Shown in pieces: positions 19,255 through 31,600 of a stretch of 64,000 nucleotides of DNA. The DNA lies in NCBI GenBank assembly GCA_963693365.1, contig CAVNZM010000001.1, positions 7,936,001-8,000,000 on the forward strand, read 5' to 3'. The notes beneath the pieces are model-generated. The model was not told the origin of the DNA. It made no database searches and was given only the letters and a program-made list of their open reading frames with translations. The number at the start of each line of letters is the position of its first letter. Position 1 is the stretch's first letter. Position numbers and translations under genes: made by a program. This DNA comes from Amoebidium appalachense. Lineage: Eukaryota; Ichthyosporea.

Positions 19255-20289
19255 CTAATGTCCCTGGCTGGGCGCGCGCCTGCAGAATTTCTTCTCGAGC
19301 AGGCGGTAGTGGTAGTCCACAATGTCGGCCACAGACTCGAACGAGGCAAAGCTGCCCACGTACCAGGTACGGTACTTGCCCTGCAGGTCGTACAGCTTCC
19401 ACGGCATGCCCTGGCGGATATCCTGAAAATCGGAAAAGGGGGGTTTTTAGTGTTTGTATTCACTGTGTTCAGTGTGAATGTATCGAAAGTATAACGGATT
19501 GATGGGGTGGGTGGGTGCGTGTGTGGGTGTGGGGGAAGAGGAGGAGGGGGGGGGGGGGGGGGGGGGGGGGGTTCAAACCAGGGAAGTGTTGGGATGCTCA
19601 TGTTTCGGCTTTCGAGAAGAAGTATGATTGCATTAGGGGGGTCAAGACGGAGTCGCGTTCCGTGTCAAAATATGGAAATGCGTGCCAGTACAACATACCT
19701 AGAGGTGAGATGCACAAAAACACACACTCAAAAAACTGGTATTGGCTAACGGGTGCGGTGCATCGGTACTTAAAAGGGCTAAAAAAAAAATAATAAAAAA
19801 TAAAAACAAAAAAAGGAGGGGGGGGGGGGGGGGGGGTCCACTAACGTCGTTGCTGAATCGCGCAAAGTAATCGGGCGACAGGCGATCGAGAATCTTGATA
19901 TCCTTGCCGCCATATGACGTCAGATCATCAATCATCTGCTTGTCGACATCGGCTTCCGTGACCTTATCCCTAAACCTGAACCCGACCTGCTGGCCTGTAA
20001 CATAAATATCAGGCGTCTCGGTGAGATTAGGGTACAGGAGACCAAGTTCGCGGCGAAGATAGTAGACACCGGCCTTGTCCTGGGGAGATTCGCGAAGGAA
20101 ATTCACGTACTGTTGGATGTAGCCTTTAGGCAATCCCGAGGCGGAGACCATGCGCGTGTAGATCTTGCTCGATTTCAGGCGATTGAAAATGTCGGCTTCG
20201 TCCGGGCGTTCGTCAAGGAAATCGAGGGTTTCGGGGAAGCGGGCGGCGAGCATGAGGTAGTCGAAGGTCTCGCGCTTGGTGCCCCCCTG

Positions 20290-20327
<38 letters not shown>

Positions 20328-20666
20328 GTTGGGTTTGGGGGGGGGGGGGGGGGGGGGGGGGGAGGGGGGGGGGAGGATATGATCAACATAAGTGGTCAGT
20401 TTCGGGTACACATCCGCTCGGCAGCAGTCAAGTCCCACCCCACGCCCTTCTGCCACCAGCCATGAATCCAAACATAGTGGGAGGATCATATCCCGAATGT
20501 TACGAACGTTCTTGCCACCCCCCCTCCCGCGCCCCCCCCACCTTCCTCCCTCTCCTCCTCCACCTACACGTGTGCTCGCGCACACACTGGAAAATTATCT
20601 TGACCAGGAACATGCAACAATCTTGGCATGCGCACAGCACACGTTCCACTGCATACTCACACACAT

Positions 20667-20708
<42 letters not shown>

Positions 20709-21218
20709 GGGGGGTGCTATAGTCCACATAGACCCTCTTGCTCGTACGGCGGATGTTCGTGATCTTCGCGTTGAGAACCACATCCATCCCCCTAGACATG
20801 CGGCGAAACAGCTCCTCGAACCCTTCCAGGATCATCGAGATCGCAGTGTCGGCCTTGTTCTCAATCAACCCCTTGAAAATTGAGGGGGTGCTCCAGATGA
20901 ACCCGTAGTATAGGGGGACCTCCTCCAAGAACCCGTAGCCGTTTGCTGATTGGGCGATGGCCAGGAGGGGCACGAGGGCTTCCAGCTTGTTCCGCACAAG
21001 GAAATCCTTGAAGGTGCCGTTGGTGAGGTCGTTGAGCACCTCCTGTGAATGGGCTGGGGTTAAATGATGGTCGGAAAGTGTGTGGGCGGCATTTGGGTTA
21101 AAGATTTTGTCAAAGGTGAGGGGAAGAAAAGGCGCGAAGGGAGAAATCGCATAGAATACAAAGCAAGGCAGAACATTTCTGGCCCCTTCACTTTGTCCTC
21201 TAGCTATTGGTGGTGTAT

Positions 21219-21254
<36 letters not shown>

Positions 21255-22339
21255 CCAGGGGGGGGGGGGGGGGGGGGAGGGGGAGGGGGGGGGGAGGTGG
21301 AGGACAGGACTTGCCATTGAGTGATGGGAAAAAAGAAGACCTGAAATAGACACGAAAAGGAACAAACACAAACACGAGAATACGAGAAGACCATCACCCT
21401 TACCTGGTTGGGCTTCTCAGGGAACAGATAGTCTCCGTTTCCAAAGTAGCGGAAGTACAAGTCTCTGTAGCGCACCATAGCATCTTCCAGTGCAGCGCGG
21501 AAGGATGCAGGGTTGGGGCTGGGGTTTCCAACGGCCTGGGCCCAGTTGAGCATCTGCCATGCCTCGGTGGGAATACCCTTTGCACCGGGCATTTGCGGGT
21601 CGGTGACAAAACCCAGCCCGGGAGTCAAAACACGGGTGAGGAAGAACTCATCGAGGAACTTGAGAATGCACGAGTAGCGACCTTGGGGAGGGGGGGAGAA
21701 GGGGAGGGGGCGATGGGTGGAAGGGGAAGGGGAGGGGGAGAGGAGAAGGAGGGTGGGTGGGGGGCCGGGGGGAGAGGGGGGGGGGGGGGGATAGGGAGGG
21801 AGAGGGCAAGGTATTAGGGTGGAAAGGCTGGGTTTGGAGGTGGAAAAGGGGAGAAGGGGGCGGGAATGTTAGAAATGAGAATTCATGTGCAGGTGTAGAC
21901 TGGCTGCAGGTGGCTAGAGCATACTGTAAGACTTGGAAGGGGATGACTAATATTAGTAAACACGAACACCCTGAATCTCTAAAAGGTTTCGTTTTAGTGT
22001 GCATCTCAGGATGTGCGATTTTTACACAAAACACCACCGCGGATGTGTACAACCACCCCCGACCGCGGATGTGTACAACCACCCCCGACTCGGAGAGCTT
22101 ACACTATTGCAGATTGCATGCGCAGACAAGGTCACCAACACTCTTCCTCTCGTGCTTTATGCCAGCTAACCAACACACAGCTCCGCGCACATGCCTGAGA
22201 ACACACATGCACATACACAACAATTCTATGCACAAACGTCGGATTCCTCATCTCATCGCCCCAATCATCAACTCAACACATCGTCCCACATGCACGCGCA
22301 TCCACCCAGACACACACATACGCGGGCGCGCGGGCGCGG

Positions 22340-22373
<34 letters not shown>

Positions 22374-22798
22374 ACACACACACCTGCAGTGTAGCAAGCG
22401 CCCATCTCGTGGGCCACCCCGTTGACCATGTTTGTCTTGGCCAGACCACCGATTCTGTTAGTCTTCTCCAGAATTTTGACATTGCGATAACCCAACTTCC
22501 TCAAAAAGTGGGCCATGCTGATTCCGGCCGGTCCGGCACCCACAATGAGAATCTTGCTCTGTTCGGTAAAGGGTGGCTGGTTTCCTCCCTGGCACTGAGG
22601 AACAATCGGCAGGTTGTTTTCGCAATGGTTTTGGGGGGGCCAGTTAAGGATTTGGGGGCTGAAAGGTTGCTTCGTAGTGGTGAGAGGAGCGTTCACTGTG
22701 CCGGCCAGAGGACTCACTGTGTCTATAACTGGTGGCATAGCCATGTCTTGGCCCAAAGTCCCTACGGCCAAAAGGCCGAGCGTTGCTAATCTATGCAT
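19255..22798 (-). CDS. FAD-dependent amine-oxidase-like enzyme (polyenoic fatty acid isomerase-type), secreted or luminal
   Basis: Six exons fit: 22798-22384, 21681-21404, 21042-20707, 20286-19842 (or 19846), 19698-19649 and 19422-19255, giving about 563 residues. A hydrophobic N-terminal signal (about residues 1-16) is followed by a Pro/Thr linker and a Rossmann motif ILIVGAGPAG (83-92) with the acidic strand end KILEKTNRIGG, typical of FAD-binding flavin amine oxidases. The C-terminus has LYWHAFPYFDTE, then WKLYDLQGKYRTWYVGS and FES, the second FAD-contacting region of the family. The pattern is close to algal polyenoic fatty acid isomerases and related FAD/NAD-binding proteins; the substrate (amine, fatty acid or other) cannot be decided. 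The 4/5 junction is uncertain: donor GTTAGT would leave the wrong phase, while GTGGAC four bases on fits. Exon 5 needs donor GTCTTG; otherwise it runs into TGA. Exons 1 and 3 have donors at the start of (GT)n. Confidence 0.85.
20287..20706 (-). other. Intron with (GT)n start and (CA)n end
   Basis: On the transcript strand this intron opens with about 40 bases of GT, contains C runs, and ends with about 35 bases of CA before CTACAG. It also holds a ~130-bp open stretch (20393-20525) that is not needed to join the flanking exons. Confidence 0.7.
22034..22088. repeat. Tandem duplication, about 27-bp unit
   Basis: CCGCGGATGTGTACAACCAC plus CCCCGA occurs twice in tandem in the first intron of the FAD enzyme gene. 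Confidence 0.85.
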
Positions 22799-24060
22799 GT
22801 TGTGCTTGTTCTAACGACCTCTGTCTATGTGGTGGGGTTAGAAAAACGTTTTAAGGATGAGGGGAAGAATCAGATGCTTCTGAACTGGGGTCTACAGAAT
22901 CTAACACAATCTTGCGTGTGCTGTGTGGTGCTGTTTCAAACCGGCCCCAGGGATGGTCTGAGTGAACAGAGTGAGGGGGCGTGGCTTTAGTTTTCCCGAT
23001 TTCGGTGGTTTTATGTGTGCAAGCACAGCAGAACGTTAGGCGGCGTTGGGGCTGGAATGATTGAAAGACGGCAAATTAATAAACAACATGACACCGAGCG
23101 AATCACGTCAGTTCTTAGTAAGTTAACCAATTATATCATAACCTCTTTTGCTTATTATGGCTATTATCAGGAATGCCATGAAGAGCCTATGTCCATCCAT
23201 GGAGACAGTTGGTGGCTACATGCTGCTCCGAACCACATGCCAAATGCTGTTTCTGATGAACTCTTTTTATTTGTTCGCTGCTCTATCTCTAAACCGCTAA
23301 TATTTATATAAAATACGAAATCTTGTCTGCTTACTGCAAGGCTTCCTGCTACGGTCCAGGCTGTGGCAAAGTGCTCGACGTGGCGACAGTTCGGCCCATT
23401 GACAGCAGATAATTGGCTAACGATTTTAGTGAAAGCGAGGAGTGTAAATCAGGTAGTCAACATTGAAAAAGTAAGCACAAATGTCTCGCAATTATATCAA
23501 ATCTATGCTGTATATTGACATACATTCAACTATTTTATGTGTTTTTCATCTTTTTTTAGTATTAAGATACCGACTGCATACTAAAAAATATCTTTGTTCG
23601 ATGTGCTTGGTGAAGCGCGCTTTACCGTTCTCCGCCAAAATTTCTTTACATTCCTGTATTTACTGTTTATTGCCTGTGGAATGCATTGGCACCAGCCCCC
23701 CGAAACAGGCGGCACGTAACCGTGGCCACGGCAGGTCACCACGGCAGGTCACTGCAGGTCCTGCACTCAGCACTTCAAGCGTGTCTTCTGTTTGTAAAAC
23801 AGCAGCGCACTCAAAGGTTTTCTGCTCGAGCTTAAGTTACATGTAGCTAATCATTCGATGGTGTTTGACGGTCTTGCGGGCCACAGCCCGCCAGGTAAAA
23901 GCTCGCCACGTACGCGTCCCGCATGTTTCCTCTTTTAGCTGGAAGAACGCTTCCTCAGGAGCGAGGATAATGGTCTTTGTTGTTGCATATCGTCTCACTG
24001 CATTGCTTAGCGAAATACAAGCACCATGTTGAGCGGAAAAGATAAGCTGATCTATTGTTT
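22799..24060. other. Upstream of the FAD enzyme; no supported gene
   Basis: Ordinary-complexity DNA with only short frames and no recognisable domain. A small repeat of CACGGCAGGTCAC lies at about 23726-23760. The FAD gene promoter should lie near 22.8-23.2 kb. Confidence 0.5.
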
Positions 24061-24063
24061 TGT

Positions 24064-24426
<363 letters not shown>

Positions 24427-24427
<1 letters not shown>

Positions 24428-24665
24428 GCCGAGTATTCCAGGGAGAGCCCGTTTTCTTTCCTTAAAAAAAAATGGGGGGGGGGGGGGGGGGGGGGGGGGA
24501 TGAGGGAGGGAGGAACCCAAAAATAATATTATTTGAGCTTCTCTTTAGTTTATATGGTTTCATAGAGTAAGAAAACCTTGATACATAACTTCAGAATCTC
24601 CCGACATCTATGTACCTGACAGTGATAATGCTGATAGAGGGGATACCAGGCAAACTCGGTTTTTT
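24427..24665 (+). mobile_element. LINE 3' UTR-like repeat, copy 3 (diverged)
   Basis: After the (CA)n: GCCGAGTATTCCAGGGAGAGCCC, a short A run, a G run, then a segment with CTCCCGACATCTATGTAC, GATAGAGGGGATACC and GGCAAACTCGG that tracks copy 2 landmark by landmark (CGACATCTATGTACGTGA, GAGGGGATATTCCGAGCAAAAC). It is older than copies 1 and 2. Confidence 0.65.
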
Positions 24666-24766
24666 TGCACAACTGGGCCTTTTGGTTGGCTGGCCCGGAC
24701 GGGGCCGGGGTTACGTAAGGCGGTGGGGTCGGGGGGGCCCAGGGGCTTACGCGTAAGCATTACGTG

Positions 24767-26733
24767 GGGTTTACACACTTTTTATTGCGTGGACACTGCC
24801 GGAGGCCCAGCCACATTCGACGGCCTACTGCGTTTTCCAGCGCAGCCAATCAAATGCAGCCAGTGACATATGTACATACTCGGCAACAATGAGCGCCATC
24901 GTAGTATATGACACCCCTATTACATATCATGGGTAAGCAGAGGCTAGCATCGGTAGCTCCGAAAGAAAGTTAAGGCACCGGATCACAATATCATACTGTG
25001 CAGCATTAATAAGGTGATCTAGGATAGTCATCTTGAAACGGATATATTGAGGAAGAGAGGAAGAAAAGAGAATAAAACCGCCAAAAACCTCCGGTTCTAA
25101 TACGTTAGCTAACAGGTTGCACTTGTTGATAGATAATATGCAGCCGCGAGTAAACCGCCCCCCACACATATTACACATACGAGCAGGAGACACCAGAAAC
25201 CGATTACACCGCCAATCCATAATCATCTTTGCGTTTTTACACCACACCACATTACGAATAATAAACGAATCTATGTATGAACGAGACTCTCTAACCGTAT
25301 CCGCCATATAGGCTACTAGTAGTTGGTGTTTTTGCGGTCCTAACACCGGAAGGGACTCAACACGTAGAGTAAAAAGATATCTATCAGCCATAGACTTGAA
25401 ACTATTCATATTCACACTATGATCTAGCTGTACCTCGGGGGGGTCGCCAGCCATTCCACAAAACGCTCGGCAATGGGCAGAGACGATAGGGAAGGGAAGA
25501 GGTAGAGGGGCGAGTCCGACGGGGATGCGTGTAGCCGCAAGAGCGGGTGGTCCGGGGCACAAGCGGACAGGCGGGTGATGTCACGGTGCTCGTGAAATTT
25601 AAGGGCTAATTCGTGTACGCGTTGTGATGGTGGTGTGAGTGCGTAGAGAGAATCAAAAAGGCGTCTAGGGATAGGTGTGGAAAGACCAGTGAGAAACGTA
25701 CAACAAGTTGTGTAGTGGAAATCATCTATTGATTTGAGGACATTAGTAACAGTATCAGGGGGTGCCATAGCTAGTAAGGGCAACCCGTATTCAGACAAAG
25801 GGCGAATATATGTGCGAAATATACTAAGACGATTGTATAGGTGGACAGTATGAGAAAGAGTAGCAAGATACACATCCCTAAATAACCGAAGACACCTGCC
25901 TGCACTCTCCACCCGACGGTCGATCATCCGTTTGAAACATATGCCCCATTCGTCCACCGGAATCCCCAAATACTTGTATTCGATTGGGCGAGGGAGGGGA
26001 CTGCCGAAAATACAAACGTCGTCCCATGCTGTACAATGCCGGTATCGATTTGGATAAAAGGGCACACTTTTTGACATTAACCTTCATATCGTTGCGCTGG
26101 CACCAATGTTCAACCACACGAATGTATTGCCGTAGTTCGAGAGGATCGGATGACATAAGCACAATATCGTCGGCAAAAAAGAGGGCGGGGGGAGCCTGGG
26201 ATGGCAACCCCCCGTCAATTTGTGCCGCAGAAAGAGCGTCGGCTAAATTATCAATATACAGGTTGAAAAGAAGAGGGCTTAGCAGGGACCCTTGAAGTAC
26301 CCCGCGCGTGCGGGTAAACCCTGGGGATAGCCGCCCATTAACCACCGCTCGTCCGCGTGTAAACGTAAACATAGCTTCCAGTAGCCGACCCATTTGGAAT
26401 GGGACACCGCGAGTGGCCAACTTGGCCCACAGGCGAGGGAGGTCGACCGTGTCGTACGCGTTCTTAAAATCGATAAATACGAGGTGCTCGGTATCACTTT
26501 TGAGTTGCATTACTGTATGTAGAGTGAGGATTTGTGCGGAACATGAGTGTCGATGCCGAAACGCCGCCTGAAGAGGGCTCAGCTGGGAAGCCTGCTTAAG
26601 AGTGGGGTTACGGGAAAAGGCCTGTAAAAGGCTACTTTCGAATAATCGGCGAAAAACGGACGTAAGGGTGATAGGGCGAAATTCGTGAATGGGACCCCGT
26701 GCAACCGTTTTCTTGATGGGAAACTGTTATAAT
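24767..26733 (-). pseudogene. LINE copy A: 5'-truncated reverse transcriptase, frameshifted
   Basis: On the minus strand the frame opens near 26733 inside the RT domain (RPITLTS region) and continues through FIDFKNAYDTVDLP, GVLQGSLLSPLLFNLYIDNL and the catalytic FADDIVL box, then the thumb and a C-terminal CNMC..C zinc-like motif, ending near 24927. There is no ORF1 or endonuclease. The frame breaks at about 26030, where 10 bases are inserted relative to copy B, and at about 25437, where a G is missing after a C7 run. A 3-base insertion also adds one isoleucine. The 3' UTR (24767-24926) matches copy B to the terminal GTGTAAACCC. Such elements copy themselves by target-primed reverse transcription; this copy cannot. 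Confidence 0.92.
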
Positions 26734-27714
26734 ACGTAGTATTTACATATTGTAAGATCTTCTCAGTTTGTGTTATGTTTCAGTTCATATTCTTAGTATA
26801 AATGCCACACTCCTATTATGTAAAGTGTAGCATCGATCTCCGATATGCTTGTATACTTGTAATCGTGTTGTATCGGCTTTAATCGTGTATTGTAATATCA
26901 ATTAGAATATTTGTATGTGTGTACACGGATCCACCTACTCAGGGAGAGACGTGTACATGTTCGTGTGTACATAAATATCTCTGGTTATAGTTATACTATT
27001 ACTATCTTGTTTGTTGATCTGTGCTCTCTTTTCCTTTCTCTTTCTCCTCCCTTATTTTCTTTTCTTTATCTCCTTGTCTTCATGTGTATAATCGTATTTC
27101 TTTTCTACTAATATATGTTAGGTAGATTTGTGTTACTCAATATGTGTTGATTGGACGGTAACACACTTAGGCTACACTTAGATTGACATGTGTGATTAGA
27201 CTTCATTTTTTTTTTTTTTTGTTTTCATGTGTTGCCGGGCTTTAACCAATCATCAAGGTTAAGTGTGATATGTCTGAGTCTTTGCAGTGTGTCATAGGTT
27301 AGAACTTCCTTGATAATGACACGAGTTGATCTTAACTAGTGTCTGTACCCTATAGTGTACGTCTTCGCGTACCAGATCTCTCTGAAAGCAATTGGTTCTT
27401 AATGATTGGTTTCTATTAGAGACATCGGATCTGATTTCCGACTGGTCGGAAATCATGTATGGATTAGACTTAAGGGAATTTCAGGTATTTATTCGAAGAT
27501 CAAAATAAATTGAGTGGAGTCGTGTCTAAACATTGATGTCTGTTGTGTACACTGCTCTGATAGTTCCGTGTTTTGTTGTTGTGTGTTTGTGGTGTTTTCA
27601 CACTGCACCACTGTGTCTCTGCTTCCGTCCCAAATACTTATATAATTTTACAGGTTATGCAGCCCTTTTGCACGCTCCCTACACACATCTAGACCTAGCG
27701 ATCGTTTTTCAATC
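26734..27714 (+). promoter_or_regulatory. AT-rich region ahead of the copia gag; possible degraded 5' LTR/leader
   Basis: There are no domain-bearing frames. The region contains a T run (27208-27221), a perfect 20-base hairpin at 27434-27453 and a leader ending in CCCTTTTGCACGCTCCCTAC before the gag start. A similar hairpin and a TTTTTTGCACTCCCTATAC end recur at 36159-36450. The LTR boundaries and the primer-binding site cannot be placed. Confidence 0.4.
27434..27453. repeat. Perfect hairpin with CTGACTGGTCAG-like core
   Basis: ATTTCCGAC (27434-27442) and GTCGGAAAT (27445-27453) pair around TG. Its counterpart at 36159-36176 has the same core with different but compensating flank bases. Confidence 0.85.
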
Positions 27715-27894
27715 ATGGATCCAAACAAAACTGGTGTAAACAAAATAACCATGTGGAAAGGTGAACGGAAGACTGGTCCCGATAGCAAAACCACCTATTT
27801 TCAGTGGGAAATCATTTTTCTCGGCATGATGACCGGCACTAAAGGTGTCCGACTCGTGGATGTTGTGTGTCGTATCCTATTGTGTATGTACTAG
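27715..27894 (+). pseudogene. Probable N-terminus of the copia gag, cut off by an insertion
   Basis: An ATG-initiated frame of 59 codons (MDPNKTGVNK ... YFQWEIIFLGMMTGTKGVRL) has the short lysine-rich start and aromatic W.. core expected of a copia Gag N-terminus. It loses sense near 27870 and stops at 27894. The next gag-like sequence resumes near 28600 in the same direction. The link between the two is inferred. Confidence 0.5.
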
Positions 27895-28518
27895 AGACGC
27901 GGCACTCTACTAAGTGTACACACACGAAAAGGAACGAACGTGTACGGAAAAACGGTAAAGTTTATTCAGACCAGGCTCCGACGGGCAAAACTTAGATCCG
28001 TTCGGAATGAGGCTAAGTCCGAGTCACAACTGAGGCCATCAAGGCCGTGCCCTCAAAGTTCATCATCACCTGGCCCCCCTACGATGCCACATTCCAAACA
28101 TTCCGATCTACTTTATCGTGCGCCTGCACGAGCTAAGTCGATCTACTCAAACTAATATATTTATCCATGTCTCACCCCTCACCCTCCCCCTAGTGGCACC
28201 GGAGAGTCTAAATCTACATTTCATACTATCCTCCCCGGGCCCCCCCCCTCCCTCCCCCCTTTCCTCTACATCGACATATATAAATACGTTTGGCAACATA
28301 CACTATCAAACCATGCCAATACTTACAAAAGGGCTTATGCCCGAACAATCACATTCCTAAGTCCTCCTACGATCTATCCTACACACTAATTAGAATTCTA
28401 TTGGTCGGCTGCCCCAGCTGACGTGGTCCTGCCCTGCGCCGGCAGAGGCAAGATGCACGCAGCTGTACAGCTATCTTGAGGCCCCGGACTTGATCTTGAT
28501 GATCTGTGGACCCGGGCC

Positions 28519-28552
<34 letters not shown>

Positions 28553-28600
28553 ATCTCGATCGTAGACTTAGGCTGATCTGCTGAAACGGATTAGTATATG
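27895..28600. mobile_element. Unidentified segment of about 0.7 kb interrupting gag
   Basis: No coding sequence. It contains C/T-rich DNA, a TATATAAATA string near 28278, and a long C run (28520-28550). No clear target-site duplication or terminal repeats could be seen, so its nature (solo LTR, SINE, rearrangement) is open. Confidence 0.35.
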
Positions 28601-28605
28601 TCATT

Positions 28606-31600
28606 GTGCTTGCTGACAACTACGTCCCCCCTACCACCGTCGCGGTTGACGGTGAACTCCCCTTCTACGGCTACGGCACTACCGCGGAACTCAAGGAGGC
28701 CCGCAATAGCCTCCTGCACCATATGATTCAGAACATCGACCCTTCCGTGCTCACCACCGTTGCCCAGTACCGCATTGGCATGGACCCTGAACGGGCCATG
28801 TGGAAATTCCGTCAACACTCAGCCTCCAAGGCAAACCCGATCAGATCCGCATCCTTCACCGTCAGTGGGATGCCTGTGCCCTTCAGCCCGGTGAATCATT
28901 CACCACCTGCCTGAGTCGTCTGCAGACCATCGTGAACCAGCTCCAGTCCCTCCAAGATGAGTCCATTCACTTCACTCGTCTAGCTGAGAAGTTCTTCAAT
29001 GAACTCACCACCAAAGACGACCTCACCCCTGAGTTCAACCGTCTTATCGAAGACTATCACTTCGGTGATAAGCTATTCCCCGACTTCGAGTCCCTGCACA
29101 ACCACGTCAAGGGCATCGAGTTACGTCAAGACCTCAAGATGCAACTCCGGAACAACCGTGCCCACCGTCCCTCCAAGTCCAGCATGGCATTAAATACCAG
29201 TGCTCCCCCCCGTGATCTTCCCCGCCGTGACTTACGCAACCGACTTGACCGTACCCCCGGCACGGACCTCCGAACTCGTCTCTCCCGTCAGCACACCCGA
29301 TCCCGTTCCCCCCACCGGCCTGCCTTCCGGTCCACGTCTCGTTCCCCCAGTCGTTCCCGTTTCTCGGGTTCCCGTCGTTCTGATTCCCCGGCTCGTTCTA
29401 ACATCACGTCTGTGAATGCATGCTCCTACTGCCACGAGCCTGATCACAAGATCATCGATTGCCCCGAACCGAAATGCCGTATGTCCAGACACAACCGTTC
29501 CCGTCAAGGCAGTGAGAAATCTGTCTCCTTTGCTTTCTCTGCATACAATGCTAGCTCCGTCCCCGTGTCTTCCGACCCTGCCTGGGATTCCGGGTGCAAC
29601 ATGACTGTCTGCCCCACCCGTGAGTTCTTCCATGATCTCACTCCCCTTCCGACACCGACTCCCGCTGCTGCCTTCAACGGGACCCCCGTCTTGGCCACCC
29701 ACACCGGCCATATCGTCATCAACACCACCACCGACCATGGCACTGCCACCCTTACCATTGAGGCCTACTACACCCCGTCTGGCCAAGCCTTCCTCATCTC
29801 AACATCCCAAGCTGCTGCCGAATACATCAAGGGTGATTTGAATGATGCCTCCACTCCGTCATTCCTCTTCAACCGACTCACCGGCCGTCACCTCGTCAAC
29901 CTCCGTCTACACAACGGTCTGTATTACTTCAAGGACTACACGATTCAACCACCCACTCGTCCTGTGGCTCTGGCTGCCACTACCAGTGTTAACCCATCCA
30001 TCTGGCACCATCGTCTGGGGCACCGTGCTATGACCAGCATCAAGGACATGGTGAAACACGACCTTGTTATTGGCCTCCCCTCGTCTGTCCTCGACTGTGA
30101 TGTTCCTGATTGTCATGGCTGCATTATGGGTAAAACCACCAAGGCTCCGTTCAAGGGTGACCGTCCTCACTCCACCATCCCCGGTCATGAATGGCATTGG
30201 GATTTTTTTGAGCCTACCACAACATCGTACGGAGGTTCCAAGGTTGCTCTCGTCACTGTCTGCCGTGCCTCCGGACTCGTCAAGATCTACCCGATGGCCG
30301 ACCGTACAACCACGGTGACCCTGGACACTATCACAGCTCACACCAACCTCGTTGCTACCCATGCCCCCTCCAAAGTTGGTGCCTACCACTTCGACTCCGG
30401 CTCTGAGTTCACCTCCCAGGCTACCCGTGCTTTTTGCCTCTCCCAGGGCATCAAGGCTAGTTATGCTCCGGTGGACTGCCCTCAACTGAACGGCTATGTT
30501 GAACGTCGTATGCGGTTCCTCCAAGAGATTGTTCGTTGCCTCCTCCATCAAGTCCGAGATCAGTCTCTGTCCCCCAAACTGTGGGCTGAGGCCCTCCAAC
30601 ATGCTGCCTACATCATCAACGTCACCCCGTCCACGGCTGCCAATTTTTTAATTTTATCCCGTTTCACTCCCGGCGAGGCACTGCCTCAGGGGAGCTTACC
30701 GTCTTCCGCCTAGACACAGATCGTACTGTATAGCACACTCATAAGTCAGGATTCTAATTGACCCCAACTGGCACTATTTTTAGTTACGCCTTATCCCACG
30801 GTTCTAGCCGCAGCAACGCTAGTGGGGAAGTGAGCACAGCTCACTTTAACAACACCAGCCGGGAGCGACCCGGGACACATACACAAACATAAAGACTTGA
30901 AAGGGGAAGACCCCATGCCCAGGACGCTGACCCGAACCGTGGCCGGTGATTCGTATTGGTCTCCCACTTGAACGTTGGGCTGGGATGCCCAAGCGGCGCG
31001 CCGTCGGCGTCAGAGGGCCGGTGCTGTTCATGACGTCATGTCTTGCGGCCGGATGATAACAAATTGGTGGTGCTGCTTGACGTGGTCTGGGGTGATGGCT
31101 TCTACTAGTGGGGCGGCCAGACCGGTGGACCGTCGAGGCAGAGAAAATCGGAAGTAACCAGGATCGATCCTGCGACTTTGAGCTTGACACGCAGAGATCT
31201 TACCATTGCACCAACCCGCCCCCCTCCACGGCTGCCAATGGTCGTACTCCATTCGAGGTTTTCTACGGTGTCAAGCCTGACATCTCCGAGCTCAAAGTGT
31301 TTGGTTGCCCTGCCTACACTCATGTGCCAGCCTCTAAACGGAACAAGCTGGCGCCCACCGTCAAACTCGGCATGTATATTGGCTATGATCTTCAATCACA
31401 CTGCCACCGGATCTTCAACTCCACCACCAATCGTGTCGGCCTCTTCCGTGATGTGATTTTCGACGAATCAGTTTATCTCCCGTCCGAAATCCCATCAACA
31501 CTCCCGAACCCCGACACCACTGCCACCTCGACCACCACACCCCCCACAGTTGACACTGAAGATGACGTTTGCCTGGTGTACTCTGGCCCCCCTCCTGCCG

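Noticed and set aside
19600-19650. TGA read as tryptophan (altered genetic code) in the FAD gene
   Set aside because: The piece after GTCTTG is open up to a TGA that could encode Trp, but the family alignment is satisfied by ending the exon at the GTCTTG donor and joining 19422. Other genes here use TGG for Trp and TGA does not appear in frame.
23015-23311. 98-codon frame upstream of the FAD gene
   Set aside because: No domain, no splice context and no partner exon; composition alone is not enough.
31160-31224. A tRNA gene on the minus strand
   Set aside because: The A and B boxes are present, but they form the head of a ~580-bp insertion with target duplication and A-rich tail, so it is a SINE. 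A functional cloverleaf was not convincing.
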